The notes under the pieces are model-generated. The model saw nothing but the letters and a program-made list of their open reading frames with translations. It was not told the origin of the DNA and searched no databases. DNA of 64,000 nucleotides from Emcibacter sp048269205 (GTDB taxonomy: Bacteria > Pseudomonadota > Alphaproteobacteria > Sphingomonadales > Emcibacteraceae): NCBI RefSeq assembly GCF_048269205.1, contig NZ_JBLXJC010000002.1:434001-498000 (forward strand). The letters are read 5' to 3'. This document shows, piece by piece, positions 34,566 through 44,500 of the stretch (the first letter of the stretch is position 1; every line of letters starts with the position of its first letter). The translations under genes were made by a program, and so were the position numbers.

Positions 34566-36245
34566 CTAGCGGGTCAGCTTTTTATATTGCAGACGGTGCG
34601 GACGATCAGCCGCGGCGCCGAGACGACGATGGCGGTCTGCTTCATATTCCTGATAATTGCCTTCGAACCAGACCACCTCTGAATTACCTTCATAGGCCAG
34701 GATATGCGTGGCAATACGGTCCAGGAAGAAACGATCATGCGAAATGATCACCGCGCAACCGGCAAAATCCTCAAGCGCAGCTTCGAGCGCAGACAGGGTT
34801 TCCACATCCAGATCGTTGGTTGGCTCATCGAGCAGAAGAACATTGGCCGGGCGGCGCAGCATCTTGGCCAGATGAACGCGGTTACGTTCCCCTCCGGACA
34901 GCTGACCGAGTTTTTTCTGCTGGTCGGTGCCTTTGAAATTAAAGTTGCTGACATAAGCGCGGGTCGGCACATCCCGGCCGTTGAAATCAAACATATCCAG
35001 CCCATCGGAGATTTCCTGCCAGACAGTTTTACTGTCATCCAGGGCATCGCGGCTCTGGTCCACATACCCAAGCTGCACGGTTTCGCCAAGGCGCAGGGTT
35101 CCGTTGTCCGGCTCTTCCTGCCCGGTGATCATGCGGAACAGGGTGGTTTTACCGGCACCGTTGGGGCCGATAATACCGACGATACCACCCGGCGGCAGGC
35201 GGAAATTGAGATCTTCAAACAGCAACTTATCACCATAGGCCTTGCTCAGGTGCTCTGCCTCGATCACAACCTGACCAAGACGCGGGCCCACAGGGATCAT
35301 GATTTGTGTGCTATCGACACGCTGTTCCTGCGCCTTTTCCAGCAGATCGTCATAGGCCTTGATACGGGCCTTGCTTTTTGACTGACGCGCTTTCGGGGAT
35401 TGCCGGATCCATTCCAGTTCCCTGTTCAGGGTCCGCTGGCGGGATTCCTCAACCTTGGCTTCCTGGCGCAGACGCTTGTCCTTCATTTCCAACCATGCGG
35501 AATAGTTGCCCTCGAAAGGATAGGCATGACCACGGTCAAGCTCCAGCACCCAGCCCACCACATTGTCGAGGAAGTAGCGGTCATGGGTCACCAGAACCAC
35601 AGTACCGGCATAGGCCTGCAGATGCTGTTCCAGCCAGGCCACGGATTCCGCATCCAGGTGGTTGGTGGGCTCGTCAAGCATCAGAATATCGGGTTTTTCC
35701 AGAAGCAGACGGCACAGCGCCACCCGGCGGCGTTCCCCACCGGACAGCTTGGTCACATCCGCATCGCCCGGCGGGCAGCGCAGGGCCTCCATCGCCAGTT
35801 CCACCTTGCTGTCCAGGTCCCAGGCATCGGCGGCATCTATTTTTTCCTGCAGCTCACCCTGTTCGGCAATCAGGGCATTCATTTCGTCGTCATCCATGGG
35901 CTCGGCGAATTTCAGGCTGATTTCCTCAAACCGGTCAACGATGTGCTTGAGCTCGCCCATGCCTTCCATCACATTGGCAAAGACGTTCTTCTCCGGATCC
36001 AGATACGGCTCCTGTGGCAGGTAGCCAACCTGGACACCTTCCGCCGCCCAGGCTTCGCCGGAAAAATCCTTGTCCATGCCGGCCATGATTTTCATCAGGG
36101 TCGATTTACCGGCGCCGTTGACCCCGATCACGGCAATCTTGGCGCCCGGCAGAAACGACAGGGTCACATCCTTGAGAACCTGTTTGCCGCCCGGGTAGGT
36201 CTTGTTCAGACCCTTCATTACATAACTGTATTGATAAGATGCCAT
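34566..36245 (-). CDS. ettA: energy-dependent translational throttle protein EttA
   Basis: ABC-F protein that binds the ribosomal E site and gates translation by ADP/ATP ratio. The 559-residue product has two ABC domains: Walker A GVNGAGKSTLMK near residue 40 and GPNGAGKTTLFR near residue 355, with signatures LSGGERRRVALCRLLL and LSGGERNRVHLAKML. The linker between domains (RLRQEAKVEESRQRTLNRELEWIRQSPKARQSKSKARI) carries the P-site tRNA-interaction motif of EttA. The start ATG follows the family N-terminus MASYQYSYVMKGLNKTYPGGKQVLKDV. Stand-alone, with its own terminators on both sides. Confidence 0.95.
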   Translation of the reverse strand: MASYQYSYVMKGLNKTYPGGKQVLKDVTLSFLPGAKIAVIGVNGAGKSTLMKIMAGMDKDFSGEAWAAEGVQVGYLPQEPYLDPEKNVFANVMEGMGELKHIVDRFEEISLKFAEPMDDDEMNALIAEQGELQEKIDAADAWDLDSKVELAMEALRCPPGDADVTKLSGGERRRVALCRLLLEKPDILMLDEPTNHLDAESVAWLEQHLQAYAGTVVLVTHDRYFLDNVVGWVLELDRGHAYPFEGNYSAWLEMKDKRLRQEAKVEESRQRTLNRELEWIRQSPKARQSKSKARIKAYDDLLEKAQEQRVDSTQIMIPVGPRLGQVVIEAEHLSKAYGDKLLFEDLNFRLPPGGIVGIIGPNGAGKTTLFRMITGQEEPDNGTLRLGETVQLGYVDQSRDALDDSKTVWQEISDGLDMFDFNGRDVPTRAYVSNFNFKGTDQQKKLGQLSGGERNRVHLAKMLRRPANVLLLDEPTNDLDVETLSALEAALEDFAGCAVIISHDRFFLDRIATHILAYEGNSEVVWFEGNYQEYEADRHRRLGAAADRPHRLQYKKLTR

Positions 36246-36260
36246 TTCGCCTGAATCCTC

Positions 36261-36305
36261 ATAATAAAATCCGTTGCCCTCTCTTACCGAAAGAGAAGGC
36301 AACGG
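36261..36305 (-). terminator. terminator of the amidohydrolase gene
   Basis: Long hairpin on the minus strand: a 15-position stem beginning CCGTTGCC with 14 pairs and a five-base loop, followed by ATTTTATT. It lies 18 bases past the amidohydrolase stop and separates that gene from ettA. The stem is unusually long for a simple terminator. Confidence 0.75.
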
Positions 36306-36322
36306 ACAAGAGCTTTTCCGGC

Positions 36323-37630
36323 TTACTGGAGGGTGTTTTTGTAGACTTTGCCCTCTTTCATCACGAAACCGACTTTTTCAAACAACGTCAGGTCTTCCAG
36401 GGGGTTCCCCTTTATAGCGATCATGTCCGCCAGATGGCCTTCCTTAACTATGCCCACCCGGTCCTCAATGCCGAACAGTTTTGACGTTTCCCGGGTTGCA
36501 GTAATCACCGCCTGCATGGGGGTCATGCCCCATTCAACCATCTTGACCATCTGCTTGCCGTTACCGCCGTGGGGATAAACCCCGGCATCGGTACCGTAAG
36601 ACAGTTTTACACCGGCCTTGACCGCTTTCTGGAAGCTCTGGCGCTGACGCAGGCCAACCGCCCGTTCCTTGGCAAGGGATTCCTCGGTCATGCCATGCTT
36701 GGCGCCTTCCTGCAGGATAAAGTCGTCATTATAGATATCCATGGAAAACCAGGTGCCGTGCTTTTTGGCCAGTTTGATACCCTCGTCATCCAGATAGCTC
36801 ACATGTTCAATACTGTCGGCCCCGGCCAGGATAGCGGATTTAATGCCCTCTGTACCGTGGGCATGAACCGCCACCTTGCGGCCGGCCATATGAGCCTCAT
36901 CCACAATCGCTTTCATCTCCTCAAGCGTATATTGCTGGGCACCAACCCTGGTTCCCTTGGAGAAAACGCCGCCGGTGCCGCAGAATTTGATCACATCGAC
37001 GCCGTATTTCATATTCCGGCGCACTTTCTGGCGCACTTCCCACGGACCATCCGCCACCCCCTCGGACTCTTCACCATATTCAAAGGGCAGCATATTATTG
37101 TCGCAATGGCCGCCGGTAATCCCCAGCGACGGACCGGACACCAGCATGCGCGGCCCGGGCACATCGCCGGCATTGATCGCATCCCTGAGTGCCACATCCG
37201 TAAAACCGGGGGCGCCCACATTGCGTACAGTAGTAAAGCCAGCTTCAAGCGTGATTTTCGCGTTGGCGACGCCGTAAACCAGTTGACGTGCTGTGGAATG
37301 TTGATAGGCGTCATAGCCCCAGATTGGCGATCCCACCAGATGCACATGGCTGTCCATCAGGCCCGGCATCAGGTAGCTGTCCGGCCCGAGGTCGACCACC
37401 TCCGCCCCTTCCGGAGCGGCAATTTTGGCGTTCTGACTGACAACTTTCGTAATTTTGTCGTTTTCGATCCAGACAGACATATTGTCCAGCACCGTGCCCT
37501 TTTCCACATCAATCAGATGGGCCGCGTTCACAATTTTGATTTTTGGTGTTTCATCAGCCTGTGCCGATGCAGAAAAAGTTGACGCAATAAGCGCCAGGGC
37601 CATCATCAGGCCAACTCGTACAGTATTCAT
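36323..37630 (-). CDS. exported amidohydrolase (imidazolonepropionase-like)
   Basis: A 435-residue secreted metal-dependent hydrolase of the amidohydrolase superfamily. A signal peptide (MMALALIASTFSASAQA) is followed by the beta-sandwich and TIM barrel. Metal ligands are visible: HVH in YLMPGLMDSHVHLVG, His in VAVHAHGTEGIKSAILAGADSIEHVSYLD and Asp in KLSYGTDAGVYPHGG; the carboxylated Lys is probably in YGVDVIKFCGTGGVF. The family includes exported dipeptidase-like enzymes (Xaa-Pro or Xaa-Arg type) as well as imidazolonepropionase relatives. The extra loop with CDNNMLPF is unassigned. Isolated gene with its own terminator; upstream is a 99-base gap. Confidence 0.87.
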   Translation of the reverse strand: MNTVRVGLMMALALIASTFSASAQADETPKIKIVNAAHLIDVEKGTVLDNMSVWIENDKITKVVSQNAKIAAPEGAEVVDLGPDSYLMPGLMDSHVHLVGSPIWGYDAYQHSTARQLVYGVANAKITLEAGFTTVRNVGAPGFTDVALRDAINAGDVPGPRMLVSGPSLGITGGHCDNNMLPFEYGEESEGVADGPWEVRQKVRRNMKYGVDVIKFCGTGGVFSKGTRVGAQQYTLEEMKAIVDEAHMAGRKVAVHAHGTEGIKSAILAGADSIEHVSYLDDEGIKLAKKHGTWFSMDIYNDDFILQEGAKHGMTEESLAKERAVGLRQRQSFQKAVKAGVKLSYGTDAGVYPHGGNGKQMVKMVEWGMTPMQAVITATRETSKLFGIEDRVGIVKEGHLADMIAIKGNPLEDLTLFEKVGFVMKEGKVYKNTLQ

Positions 37631-37729
37631 TACAGGAACCCCTTCCCATTATCCAATAATGAAAATCATGCACCCTATTGTACAAACATACAAGACCGAT
37701 TGTGGCCGGTCAGAAAATTGACCGCCTTG

Positions 37730-38053
37730 TTACTGTTCGTTTTCTTCCGATATGACAGGCAGTTCCCCTGCCTGTCCCCTGTCGCGGAGCAGATAGACAA
37801 ACCCGTAGATAAAAAGCCGCACCACATAGGGCACAAACAGCCACAAAAGCCAGCCAATGAGATTGACGGTCTCTGTAAATCCGTAAAAAGACAGGACATT
37901 CCCCAGACCAACTCCCAGCGGCGCCACCGCTGCCAGCAGGAAAGTCCTCAGCAGTTTTTCAACCGTGACCCGGTTATGATCGATAAAATTCAGGCTGCGC
38001 ACCAGAACAAACAGGAAATAAAGGATCAGTATGGCCAGCAGGATCAGGGGCAT
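37730..38053 (-). CDS. small membrane protein of unknown function
   Basis: A 107-residue protein with three hydrophobic segments (MPLILLAILILYFLFVLVRSL, LLRTFLLAAVAPLGVGLGNVLSFYGF and NLIGWLLWLFVPYVVRLFIYGFVYLL) and an acidic C-terminal tail. No family recognised. Its start lies two bases after the stop of the msrC-like gene, so the two are almost certainly co-transcribed and translationally coupled. The gap 37631–37729 downstream has the weak hairpin GGTCA–TGACC at 37707–37722. A role related to methionine-sulfoxide repair is only a positional guess. Confidence 0.65.
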   Translation of the reverse strand: MPLILLAILILYFLFVLVRSLNFIDHNRVTVEKLLRTFLLAAVAPLGVGLGNVLSFYGFTETVNLIGWLLWLFVPYVVRLFIYGFVYLLRDRGQAGELPVISEENEQ

Positions 38054-38055
38054 GG

Positions 38056-38523
38056 TTATTTTCCGAAGACCTCCATCATCAGATATTCCAGCTTTTCCCG
38101 GTCAACCTGGTCAAAGGCGGCGGGTTCCGTACTGTCCACATCGAAAACCGCAATAAGTTGACCACCTCTGTCGACAACCGGCACAACAATTTCCGAATTG
38201 GTGCGGGAATCGCAGGCGATATGGCCGGGAAAGGCGTGTACATCCTCCACAAGCTGGGTTTCCCTGGTGGCCGCCGCCGCACCGCAAACCCCCCTGCCGA
38301 ACGGAATACGCAGGCAACCGAGCGTGCCCTGATAGGGTCCGACCACCAGTTCATCCGACTTTTCCGGGTCAACCATATAAAAACCGGTCCAGAAATAGGT
38401 TTCAAACGCCTGCGGCAGCAGACAGTTGATGGTCGCCATCCGGGCGATAAGATTGTTTTCGCCTTCCACCACCGCCAGAATTTCCCGAATGACGGAGTCG
38501 TAGCGTGCTGATTTTTCGTTCAT
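38056..38523 (-). CDS. msrC: free methionine-(R)-sulfoxide reductase (GAF domain)
   Basis: A 155-residue GAF-domain enzyme that reduces free methionine-R-sulfoxide with thioredoxin. The three fRMsr cysteines are present: GCLRIPFGRGVCGAAAATRETQLVEDVHAFPGHIACDSRTNSEIVVPVV contains the resolving and catalytic positions. The N-terminus has the typical helix ending AFETYFWTGFYMV. Two starts are possible four codons apart (38535 and 38523); I chose the second since GGGAATGAG precedes it at better spacing. First gene of a pair with the small membrane protein. Confidence 0.9.
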   Translation of the reverse strand: MNEKSARYDSVIREILAVVEGENNLIARMATINCLLPQAFETYFWTGFYMVDPEKSDELVVGPYQGTLGCLRIPFGRGVCGAAAATRETQLVEDVHAFPGHIACDSRTNSEIVVPVVDRGGQLIAVFDVDSTEPAAFDQVDREKLEYLMMEVFGK

Positions 38524-38647
38524 TCCTGCTCTCATTCCCTACTGTTTGGCCCCGACTATAACACCAGCGATCAAGTGGTTCGAGGAAATAATAAAAGCCT
38601 AACCATTTGATTTATATATACTTATTAAAAAATAACAAAATCCGTTA

Positions 38648-38683
38648 TTGACAATTGTTGTTTTGGTGTATTATATTACTACA
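38648..38683 (+). promoter_or_regulatory. promoter and candidate GntR operator of the ABC operon
   Basis: TTGACA at 38648–38653 and TTATAT at 38671–38676 with a 17-base spacer, close to the sigma-70 consensus. The dyad TGTATTATATTACTACA at 38667–38683 overlaps the -10 element and pairs at six of eight positions; it is the natural candidate for autoregulation by the GntR protein encoded 57 bases downstream. The region 38536–38640 before it is AT-rich with no further feature. Confidence 0.6.
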
Positions 38684-38739
38684 ACACTTAAACACCACAA
38701 CAGTATACTAGTGCCGAAACGAAGGATTGGAATTTAACA

Positions 38740-39105
38740 GTGGCAGAACAGTGGAAAAATGATCAGCCCATTTACCTTCAACTGAAGGAGCAGATCCGCA
38801 CCATGATTCTGGAAGGAATCCTGGCCGAAGGTGAAATGCTTCCGTCAGTTCGCAAGGTTGCTGTGGAATACCAGATCAACCCCATCACCGCCTCCAAAGC
38901 CTATAGCGAGCTGGTGGACGAGGGGTTGGTGGAAAAACGAAGAGGTCTTGGAATGTTTGTTCTGGAAGGTGCCAGAGAAAATCTGCTTAAAGCCGAACAG
39001 CAAAAATTTCTGGAAGAGGAATGGCCCGAAATCATGAAACGTATCGCCCGTCTGGGCCTGGACCCGAAAAAACTGGTGGCTGAAACCACCGAGAACCAAG
39101 CGTGA
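38740..39105 (+). CDS. GntR-family regulator, YtrA subfamily
   Basis: A 121-residue regulator: N-terminal GntR winged helix (QPIYLQLKEQIRTMILEGILAEGEMLPSVRKVAVEYQINPITASKAYSELVDEGLVEKRRGLGMFV) and a short helical C-terminus of about 45 residues. The short effector domain is diagnostic of the YtrA subfamily, which controls linked ABC transporters. Starts with GTG at 38740 after GAAGGA, twelve bases upstream. It is the first gene of an operon with an ABC ATPase, a 94-residue membrane protein and an ABC-2 permease. Confidence 0.92.
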   Translation: MAEQWKNDQPIYLQLKEQIRTMILEGILAEGEMLPSVRKVAVEYQINPITASKAYSELVDEGLVEKRRGLGMFVLEGARENLLKAEQQKFLEEEWPEIMKRIARLGLDPKKLVAETTENQA

Positions 39106-39116
39106 GGGGTAAAAAG

Positions 39117-39971
39117 ATGAGCAACCTGATTACAGCCCGAAACCTGAAAAAAAGCTACAACAGCTTTAAAGCCCTTAAAGGCGTCAACCTGGATATTGAA
39201 CGGGGTCAGATCGTTGGCATCATCGGCGCCAACGGCGCCGGGAAGACCACTCTGATCAACACCATCCTCGGCCTGTCCGATTATGAAGGCGAGCTGCATG
39301 TGATGGGCCTTGCCCCCTATGCCAACCGGGACGAACTGATGAAAGACGTCTGCTTCATTTCCGATGTGGCGACCCTGCCCAAATGGATGAAAGTGAGCCA
39401 GACCATTGATTTCGTCGAGGGTGTGCACCCGAAATTCGACCGCCAGAAAGCTCTTGAACTTCTGTCTGGAACAACGGTGCCGCTGGAGAAAAAAATCCGC
39501 CAGCTGTCAAAAGGGATGATCGTCCAGGTTCACCTGGCCCTGGTCATGGCCATCGACGCCAGCCTGCTGGTACTGGATGAACCGACCCTGGGTCTGGATA
39601 TCCTGAACCGCAAGAAATTCTACAGCCAGCTGCTGGAAGACTATTTCGACGAGGAAAAGACCATTCTCATCACCACCCATCAGGTGGATGAAATCGAGAA
39701 TATCCTGTCCGAGGTGATTTTCATCCGCGAGGGCCTGATCATGCACAAGGCCTCCATGGAGGAAATCGGTGAGCACTGGTTCGTGCTGCACCCGACGCCG
39801 GAATATATTGACGCGGCGCGCGCCCTGGGACCGCTACAGGAACAGAAAAGCCTTGGCCGGACGTCTATGGTCTTCAACAACCGGCCGCGTAATGAACTGG
39901 AACAGCTTGGTGATGTCAGCCGGCTCAGCCTGTCTGACCTGTTTGTCACCCTGATGACCCGGGATCAGTGA
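39117..39971 (+). CDS. ABC transporter ATP-binding protein
   Basis: A 284-residue ABC ATPase of the ABC-2 exporter type. Walker A is GIIGANGAGKTTLINTIL near residue 40; the signature is LSKGMIVQVHLALVMA (LSKGM rather than LSGGQ); Walker B is LLVLDEPTLGLDI, and the H-loop is ITTHQVDE. The C-terminal 70 residues extend beyond the core and probably sense or contact the permease. The start at 39117 was selected for the GAGGGG eight bases upstream, rather than a GTG overlapping the gntR stop. Linked to the permease at 40311; substrate unknown, with antibiotic, peptide or lipid as usual possibilities. Confidence 0.92.
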   Translation: MSNLITARNLKKSYNSFKALKGVNLDIERGQIVGIIGANGAGKTTLINTILGLSDYEGELHVMGLAPYANRDELMKDVCFISDVATLPKWMKVSQTIDFVEGVHPKFDRQKALELLSGTTVPLEKKIRQLSKGMIVQVHLALVMAIDASLLVLDEPTLGLDILNRKKFYSQLLEDYFDEEKTILITTHQVDEIENILSEVIFIREGLIMHKASMEEIGEHWFVLHPTPEYIDAARALGPLQEQKSLGRTSMVFNNRPRNELEQLGDVSRLSLSDLFVTLMTRDQ

Positions 39972-39996
39972 TACCGGGGCGATAAGGAGAAGAGCA

Positions 39997-40281
39997 ATGA
40001 ACAGCATTTTTGCAGGTGATATTCCTTCCCGGAGCTTCCTCGGCCTTATCAGAGCCCAGGAGCAGGAAGTTGAACGCATCAGGCAACTGAAGCCATTGCA
40101 TACCCTGATCAACGCTGGACTTGCCGCGCTGCTTGTCAGCATTGCCATAGCCGGCTTCGCCACATTGAACGAGGCCCGAACGGAAAACAACCGCATCGGC
40201 ATGTCCCGCAAACAGATGAACGACCAGGTCGTTGTCTGCAGCCTGGACAACTGCCGCATGACAGAAGTTATGGACGCCTGA
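39997..40281 (+). CDS. 94-residue single-span membrane protein of the ABC operon
   Basis: No family recognised. The protein has an N-terminal amphipathic segment (FLGLIRAQEQEVERIRQLKPLHTL), one hydrophobic helix at about residues 36–56 (LINAGLAALLVSIAIAGFATL) and a C-terminal region with a two-cysteine motif VVCSLDNCRM. A strong AGGAGAAGAGCA precedes the start. It lies between the ATPase and permease genes with gaps of 25 and 29 bases, so it is likely an accessory subunit of the transporter or its sensor. The two cysteines are at CxxxxC spacing and would be on one side of the membrane; disulfide or metal binding is speculative. Confidence 0.75.
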   Translation: MNSIFAGDIPSRSFLGLIRAQEQEVERIRQLKPLHTLINAGLAALLVSIAIAGFATLNEARTENNRIGMSRKQMNDQVVVCSLDNCRMTEVMDA

Positions 40282-40310
40282 AACCGGCCGAGATTAACGG
40301 AGATAAAGAA

Positions 40311-41258
40311 ATGAAAACCGATATCATGAAAGTCACCGGATACAGTCCCTTTAAAACCCTCCTGCTGAGGGAGTTCTGGGAAAACCGTCGAAGCATTTTC
40401 TACGGTCCGATGGTCGGTGGCGGCATCAGCCTGTTTCTGGTCCTGATCGCCCTGTTTGGCGGCTACATCGGCATACAAACGACAGAAATTGAAATCAATG
40501 GCGTTAATTACTACAGCATCATCGACCTGCTTGACGAGTACGGCAAGGTGAGCCCTGAAAAACAGCAGGAAATTATTGGCCTAAGCATGGTGGTGGCCAT
40601 TGTCTTCATCGGCATCATCGCCTGGTTCAGTATGGTGTTCAACAGCCTTGGTTGCCTCTATGACGAACGCAAGGACAACAGCATCCTGTTCTGGAAATCC
40701 ATGCCGGTTTCAGATCTGCAGACCGTGGCGGCCAAAACCGTCAGCAATATGTTTGTCACGCCCCTGGTTGCCCTCGGCTTTGCTTATGTCAACCAGTTGC
40801 TGGTGGTTGTGCTGATCTCCATTGTTGCTCTGGCGGGTGGGCATAATGCCTGGGATCTCTTCATCCAACCCGCCAATCTGCCGGCCCTGTTCCTTACGGA
40901 ACTGGTCGTGGTGATCATGTACAGCCTGTGGGCCATGCCGATCTTTGCCTATCTGATCCTGGCTTCTGCCTTCGCCAAACGGACACCGCTGCTGACCGCC
41001 ATTATCCCGCCGGTGGTTGTGATTGTCGGGGAATATATCCTCTACGGCCAGTCCTATCTGGCGAGTTGGATCGGCAACCAGCTAAACGGACTGAGCGTCT
41101 TTGTGACAGCCTCCGACAACGAAAATGTGCAAATTTCCGTGACTGAAGCCTCGGGCATCCTGCAGAGCGCCAGCCTGCCCTCCTTCTGGATTGGCCTGGC
41201 CATCGCCGCCGCCCTGCTCTGGGCCGCCACTCAGCTGCGCCGTCGCAGCAACCAGTGA
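40311..41258 (+). CDS. ABC-2 type transporter permease
   Basis: A 315-residue membrane protein and the permease of the preceding ATPase. It begins PFKTLLLREFWENRRSIFY, the typical cytoplasmic lead of the ABC-2 family, and has about six helices (for example MVGGGISLFLVLIALFGGYIG, IGLSMVVAIVFIGIIAWFSMVF and FLTELVVVIMYSLWAMPIFAYLI). The DERKDNSILFWKSMPVSDLQTV segment between helices 2 and 3 is the conserved ABC-2 loop. Last gene of the operon, 52 bases upstream of a strong terminator. Confidence 0.9.
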   Translation: MKTDIMKVTGYSPFKTLLLREFWENRRSIFYGPMVGGGISLFLVLIALFGGYIGIQTTEIEINGVNYYSIIDLLDEYGKVSPEKQQEIIGLSMVVAIVFIGIIAWFSMVFNSLGCLYDERKDNSILFWKSMPVSDLQTVAAKTVSNMFVTPLVALGFAYVNQLLVVVLISIVALAGGHNAWDLFIQPANLPALFLTELVVVIMYSLWAMPIFAYLILASAFAKRTPLLTAIIPPVVVIVGEYILYGQSYLASWIGNQLNGLSVFVTASDNENVQISVTEASGILQSASLPSFWIGLAIAAALLWAATQLRRRSNQ

Positions 41259-41309
41259 GTCGGCAAAATCGAGATCCTATTGGGAGCTAACTCCTGATAT
41301 CTTCCACTG

Positions 41310-41337
41310 CCCCGGCCCTGCGCCGGGGCTTTTTTTT
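41310..41337 (+). terminator. rho-independent terminator of the GntR–ABC operon
   Basis: CCCCGGC stem, five-base loop, GCCGGGG, then C and eight T residues. It starts 52 bases after the permease stop. This marks the operon end and isolates it from the Pho-box region that follows. Confidence 0.92.
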
Positions 41338-41438
41338 ATGACAAAGCCGAAACCGTAACAATATTGAAACATTGCCAATCAGGCTTTTTTCTTTTGTATA
41401 CAATCCACTAAAAACACCTCAGCGCGCCACTGTAACAA

Positions 41439-41456
41439 ACGTCATATATCTGTCAC
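41439..41456 (+). promoter_or_regulatory. Pho-box-like element upstream of the TonB receptor
   Basis: ACGTCATATATCTGTCAC matches 16 of 18 positions of the Pho box CTGTCATAWAWCTGTCAC; the two differences are its first two bases. A further CTGT half-site lies upstream at 41430, and CATATT or TACAAA a short distance downstream could serve as -10. It is 131 bases before the receptor start. The rest of the gap 41338–41587 is AT-rich with no gene that I can support; the ribosome site GAGGGGAAGAAA directly precedes the receptor start. Confidence 0.6.
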
Positions 41457-41587
41457 TTACACCCTACAAAGCTTCATATTCCTATCATTGCATTGCAACA
41501 GATTCCCCGGAATATCCGCCTCGATCTCATTGTTGATTTCATCGAACCAGAAACTCCCGTTAACCCAGGCTACCCGAGGGGAAGAAA

Positions 41588-44500
41588 ATGATATTCCTAC
41601 ACAACAGATCGACATTCTACCGGTCAACCACAGCCATGGCGCTGGCCCTGCTGTCCACCGCAACACTGGCCATCGAAGCACAGGCCGTGGAGACCACATC
41701 AAGCATCCAGGGTCAAGTCATGACCGAAGCTGGCGTTCCGGCTGGAAACGCCACAGTAACCATCACTCACACCCCGTCCGGCTCCAGAAAAGTTGTTGAA
41801 ACGGACTCCGGCGGCTCATTTCACACCGCCGGCCTGCGTGTAGGCGGTCCCTACAGCATCACCGTTGAAAGCAGCTCCGGCAACGGCCGCCAGGATAATA
41901 TTTTCCTGACCCTGGGCGAGGCCTCTGACGTCACTGTCACTCTTCAGGCCATCGCACTCGAGGAAATCGTCGTCACTGGCGCTGCCGGCAGCGGCCAGAT
42001 CAAAATGGGCATGTCTTCCTCGTTCGATGAAGAGCGCCGTCAGGGCATCCCGGCCACCAGCCGCGACCTGCATGATTTTGTTCGCGTCGATCCCTTGGTC
42101 ACCGTCGACCCGACAAACAGCAACGCCATCAGCATTGCCGGGTCCAACAACCGCTTTAACAGCCTGACCATCGACGGCGTGAAACAGAACGACGACTTCG
42201 GCCTCAACAACGGCGGCTATCCAACCCAGAGAAGCCCGATCATCCTTGACGTGATCGACCAGCTCTCTGTAAATGCCGCTCCCTTCGATGCCCAGTACGG
42301 CGGCTTCCAGGGCGGTAACATCAACGTTGTCACCAAGTCTGGCACCAACGAGTTCCACGGCGCCGCTTGGTTCTATTACCGTGATGACAGCCTGACCGGC
42401 GACAACATCGACGGCGAGGCACAGGAACTGGACTTCGAGGAAAAAGTCTATGGCGCCACCGTCGGCGGCCCGATCATCCAGGACAAACTTTTCTTCCAGG
42501 TGGCTTATGAGAAACAGGAATCAACTGAACCGTTCGACACGGGACCGGCCGGCGCAGGTTTCACCAATGACATTGACGGTGTCACCAAGGCGGATGTGGA
42601 TGAAATCATTTCCCTCGCCGACAGCGTCTATGGCTATGATGCCGGTTCCTATGAAGACGCCCGCAGCATCGACGAGGAAGACGAGAAAATCTTCGCCAAG
42701 ATCGACTGGAACGTCAGTGACGATCACCGTGCCGCCTTCACCTACCAGCGCGCCAAGGGCAACAACATCAACCCGCAGAATACTTCTGGCAATAACTATG
42801 GCCTGATTTCCAACTGGTATAACAAGACCGAAACCATGAACAGCTATGCGCTGCAGGTCTTCTCCGACTGGACGGGAAATTTCTCCACCGAGGTTCGTGT
42901 CTCCTACAAGGAAGTTGAAACCCTGCAGGAAAGCATGACCGGCAATGACTTCGCCCTGATGGAAATTGCCACCGCAGGCGGCGGCACCGTCTATATCGGT
43001 CCCGATTATTATCGACATGCCAACTATCTGGACAACAACACCTGGCAGATCAAGCTCGCCGGCACCTATTATCTCGACAACCATGAGATCACCGGCGGTT
43101 ACGAACGGGAAATGCTGGATGTGTTCAACCTGTTTGTTCCCGGCAGCCGCGGCACCTATGAATTTGACAGTATCGCGGATTTTGCCAGTCAGACGGCCGC
43201 CTCCCTGTTCTACAACAACGCCAGTACCAACAATGCAGACGACGGTGCGGCGAGCTTCGGCTATAATATCGACACCCTTTATCTGCAGGACAACTGGACC
43301 GTCAACGACCAGTTGAACCTGATGTTCGGTGTCCGATACGAGCGCTACAGCTCCGGCGATGATCCGCGCCTCAACCAGGATTTTGCGGCTTTGCACGGCT
43401 TTGGCAATGATGAAACCATCGACGGGCTGGACATCATCATGCCGCGTTTCGGCTTCAACTACGCCCATGATGACCGCCTGACCGTTCGCGGCGGTGCCGG
43501 TCTCTTCTCCGGAGGCAACCCCAATGTGTGGATTTCCAACAGCTACTCCAACGATGGGGTAACCATCGTCAATACCTTCATTCCGGGACCGTTAACTGTC
43601 CTTGATGGCTTCAACCTGCCCCAGGACGCGCTGGATAACGTGGCCGGTGGAGACGCATCAGGCGATGTCAACTATATCGACCCAAGCTTCGAAATCCCGC
43701 GGGCCTGGAAATTCAATCTGGCGGTTGACTATGATCTGGACCTGGGCTCCATGGGCGACGGCTGGCGGATCACCGCAGAAGCTCTCTATAGTAAAACCGA
43801 CAAAGGCACAGCCTGGGTAGACTCCTGTCTGGACCAGACCGGTACCGCCCCGGACGGGCGCCCGATCTATTCAAGCCTTTGTGATGGCAGCGACCAGCAC
43901 CTTGGGCTGATCAATTCCGAAGACGGAGAAAGCACCGTCTTTGTCCTGTCCCTGCAGAAAGAGTTTGAAAGCGGTCTGGACTTCTTCTTCTCCTACACCC
44001 ACACGGACTCCAAGGACATCAATCCCGGAACCAGCTCCACAGCTTCTTCCAACTACGCCAAAATGGCCTTTGATGACCCGAACAATCCGAAACTGGCCAC
44101 GTCCAACTATGAGATCGAGCACAAGTTCGTGTTGAACCTGAACTATCGCAAAGAATTTGTTGAGAATTGGGAAAGCCAGTTCGGTCTCTTGTTCACCAGC
44201 CAGTCCGGTCGCCCGTTCAGCTATACCTATGACGGGAACAGCACCTTCGGCAACCCGGACAATTACCGTGACAGCCAGCTGCTCTATGTGCCGACAGGGG
44301 CAAATGATCCGCTGGTGGTTCTGGATGGCATTTCCCAGGCAGATTTCGATGCCTTCCTGGAATCCAGCGGTCTGGACAAATACCGGGGTGAGATTGCCCC
44401 GCGTAACACCTTCAACACCGACTGGGTCACCACCGTGGACTTCAAGTTCCGCCAGGAAGTGCCCGGCTTCATGGAAGGTCACAAAGGGGTCTTTACCTTT

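Noticed and set aside
41338..41420. Riboswitch in the gap before the TonB receptor
   Set aside because: No conserved cobalamin, TPP or other aptamer pattern was recognised; the Pho-like element explains the region better.
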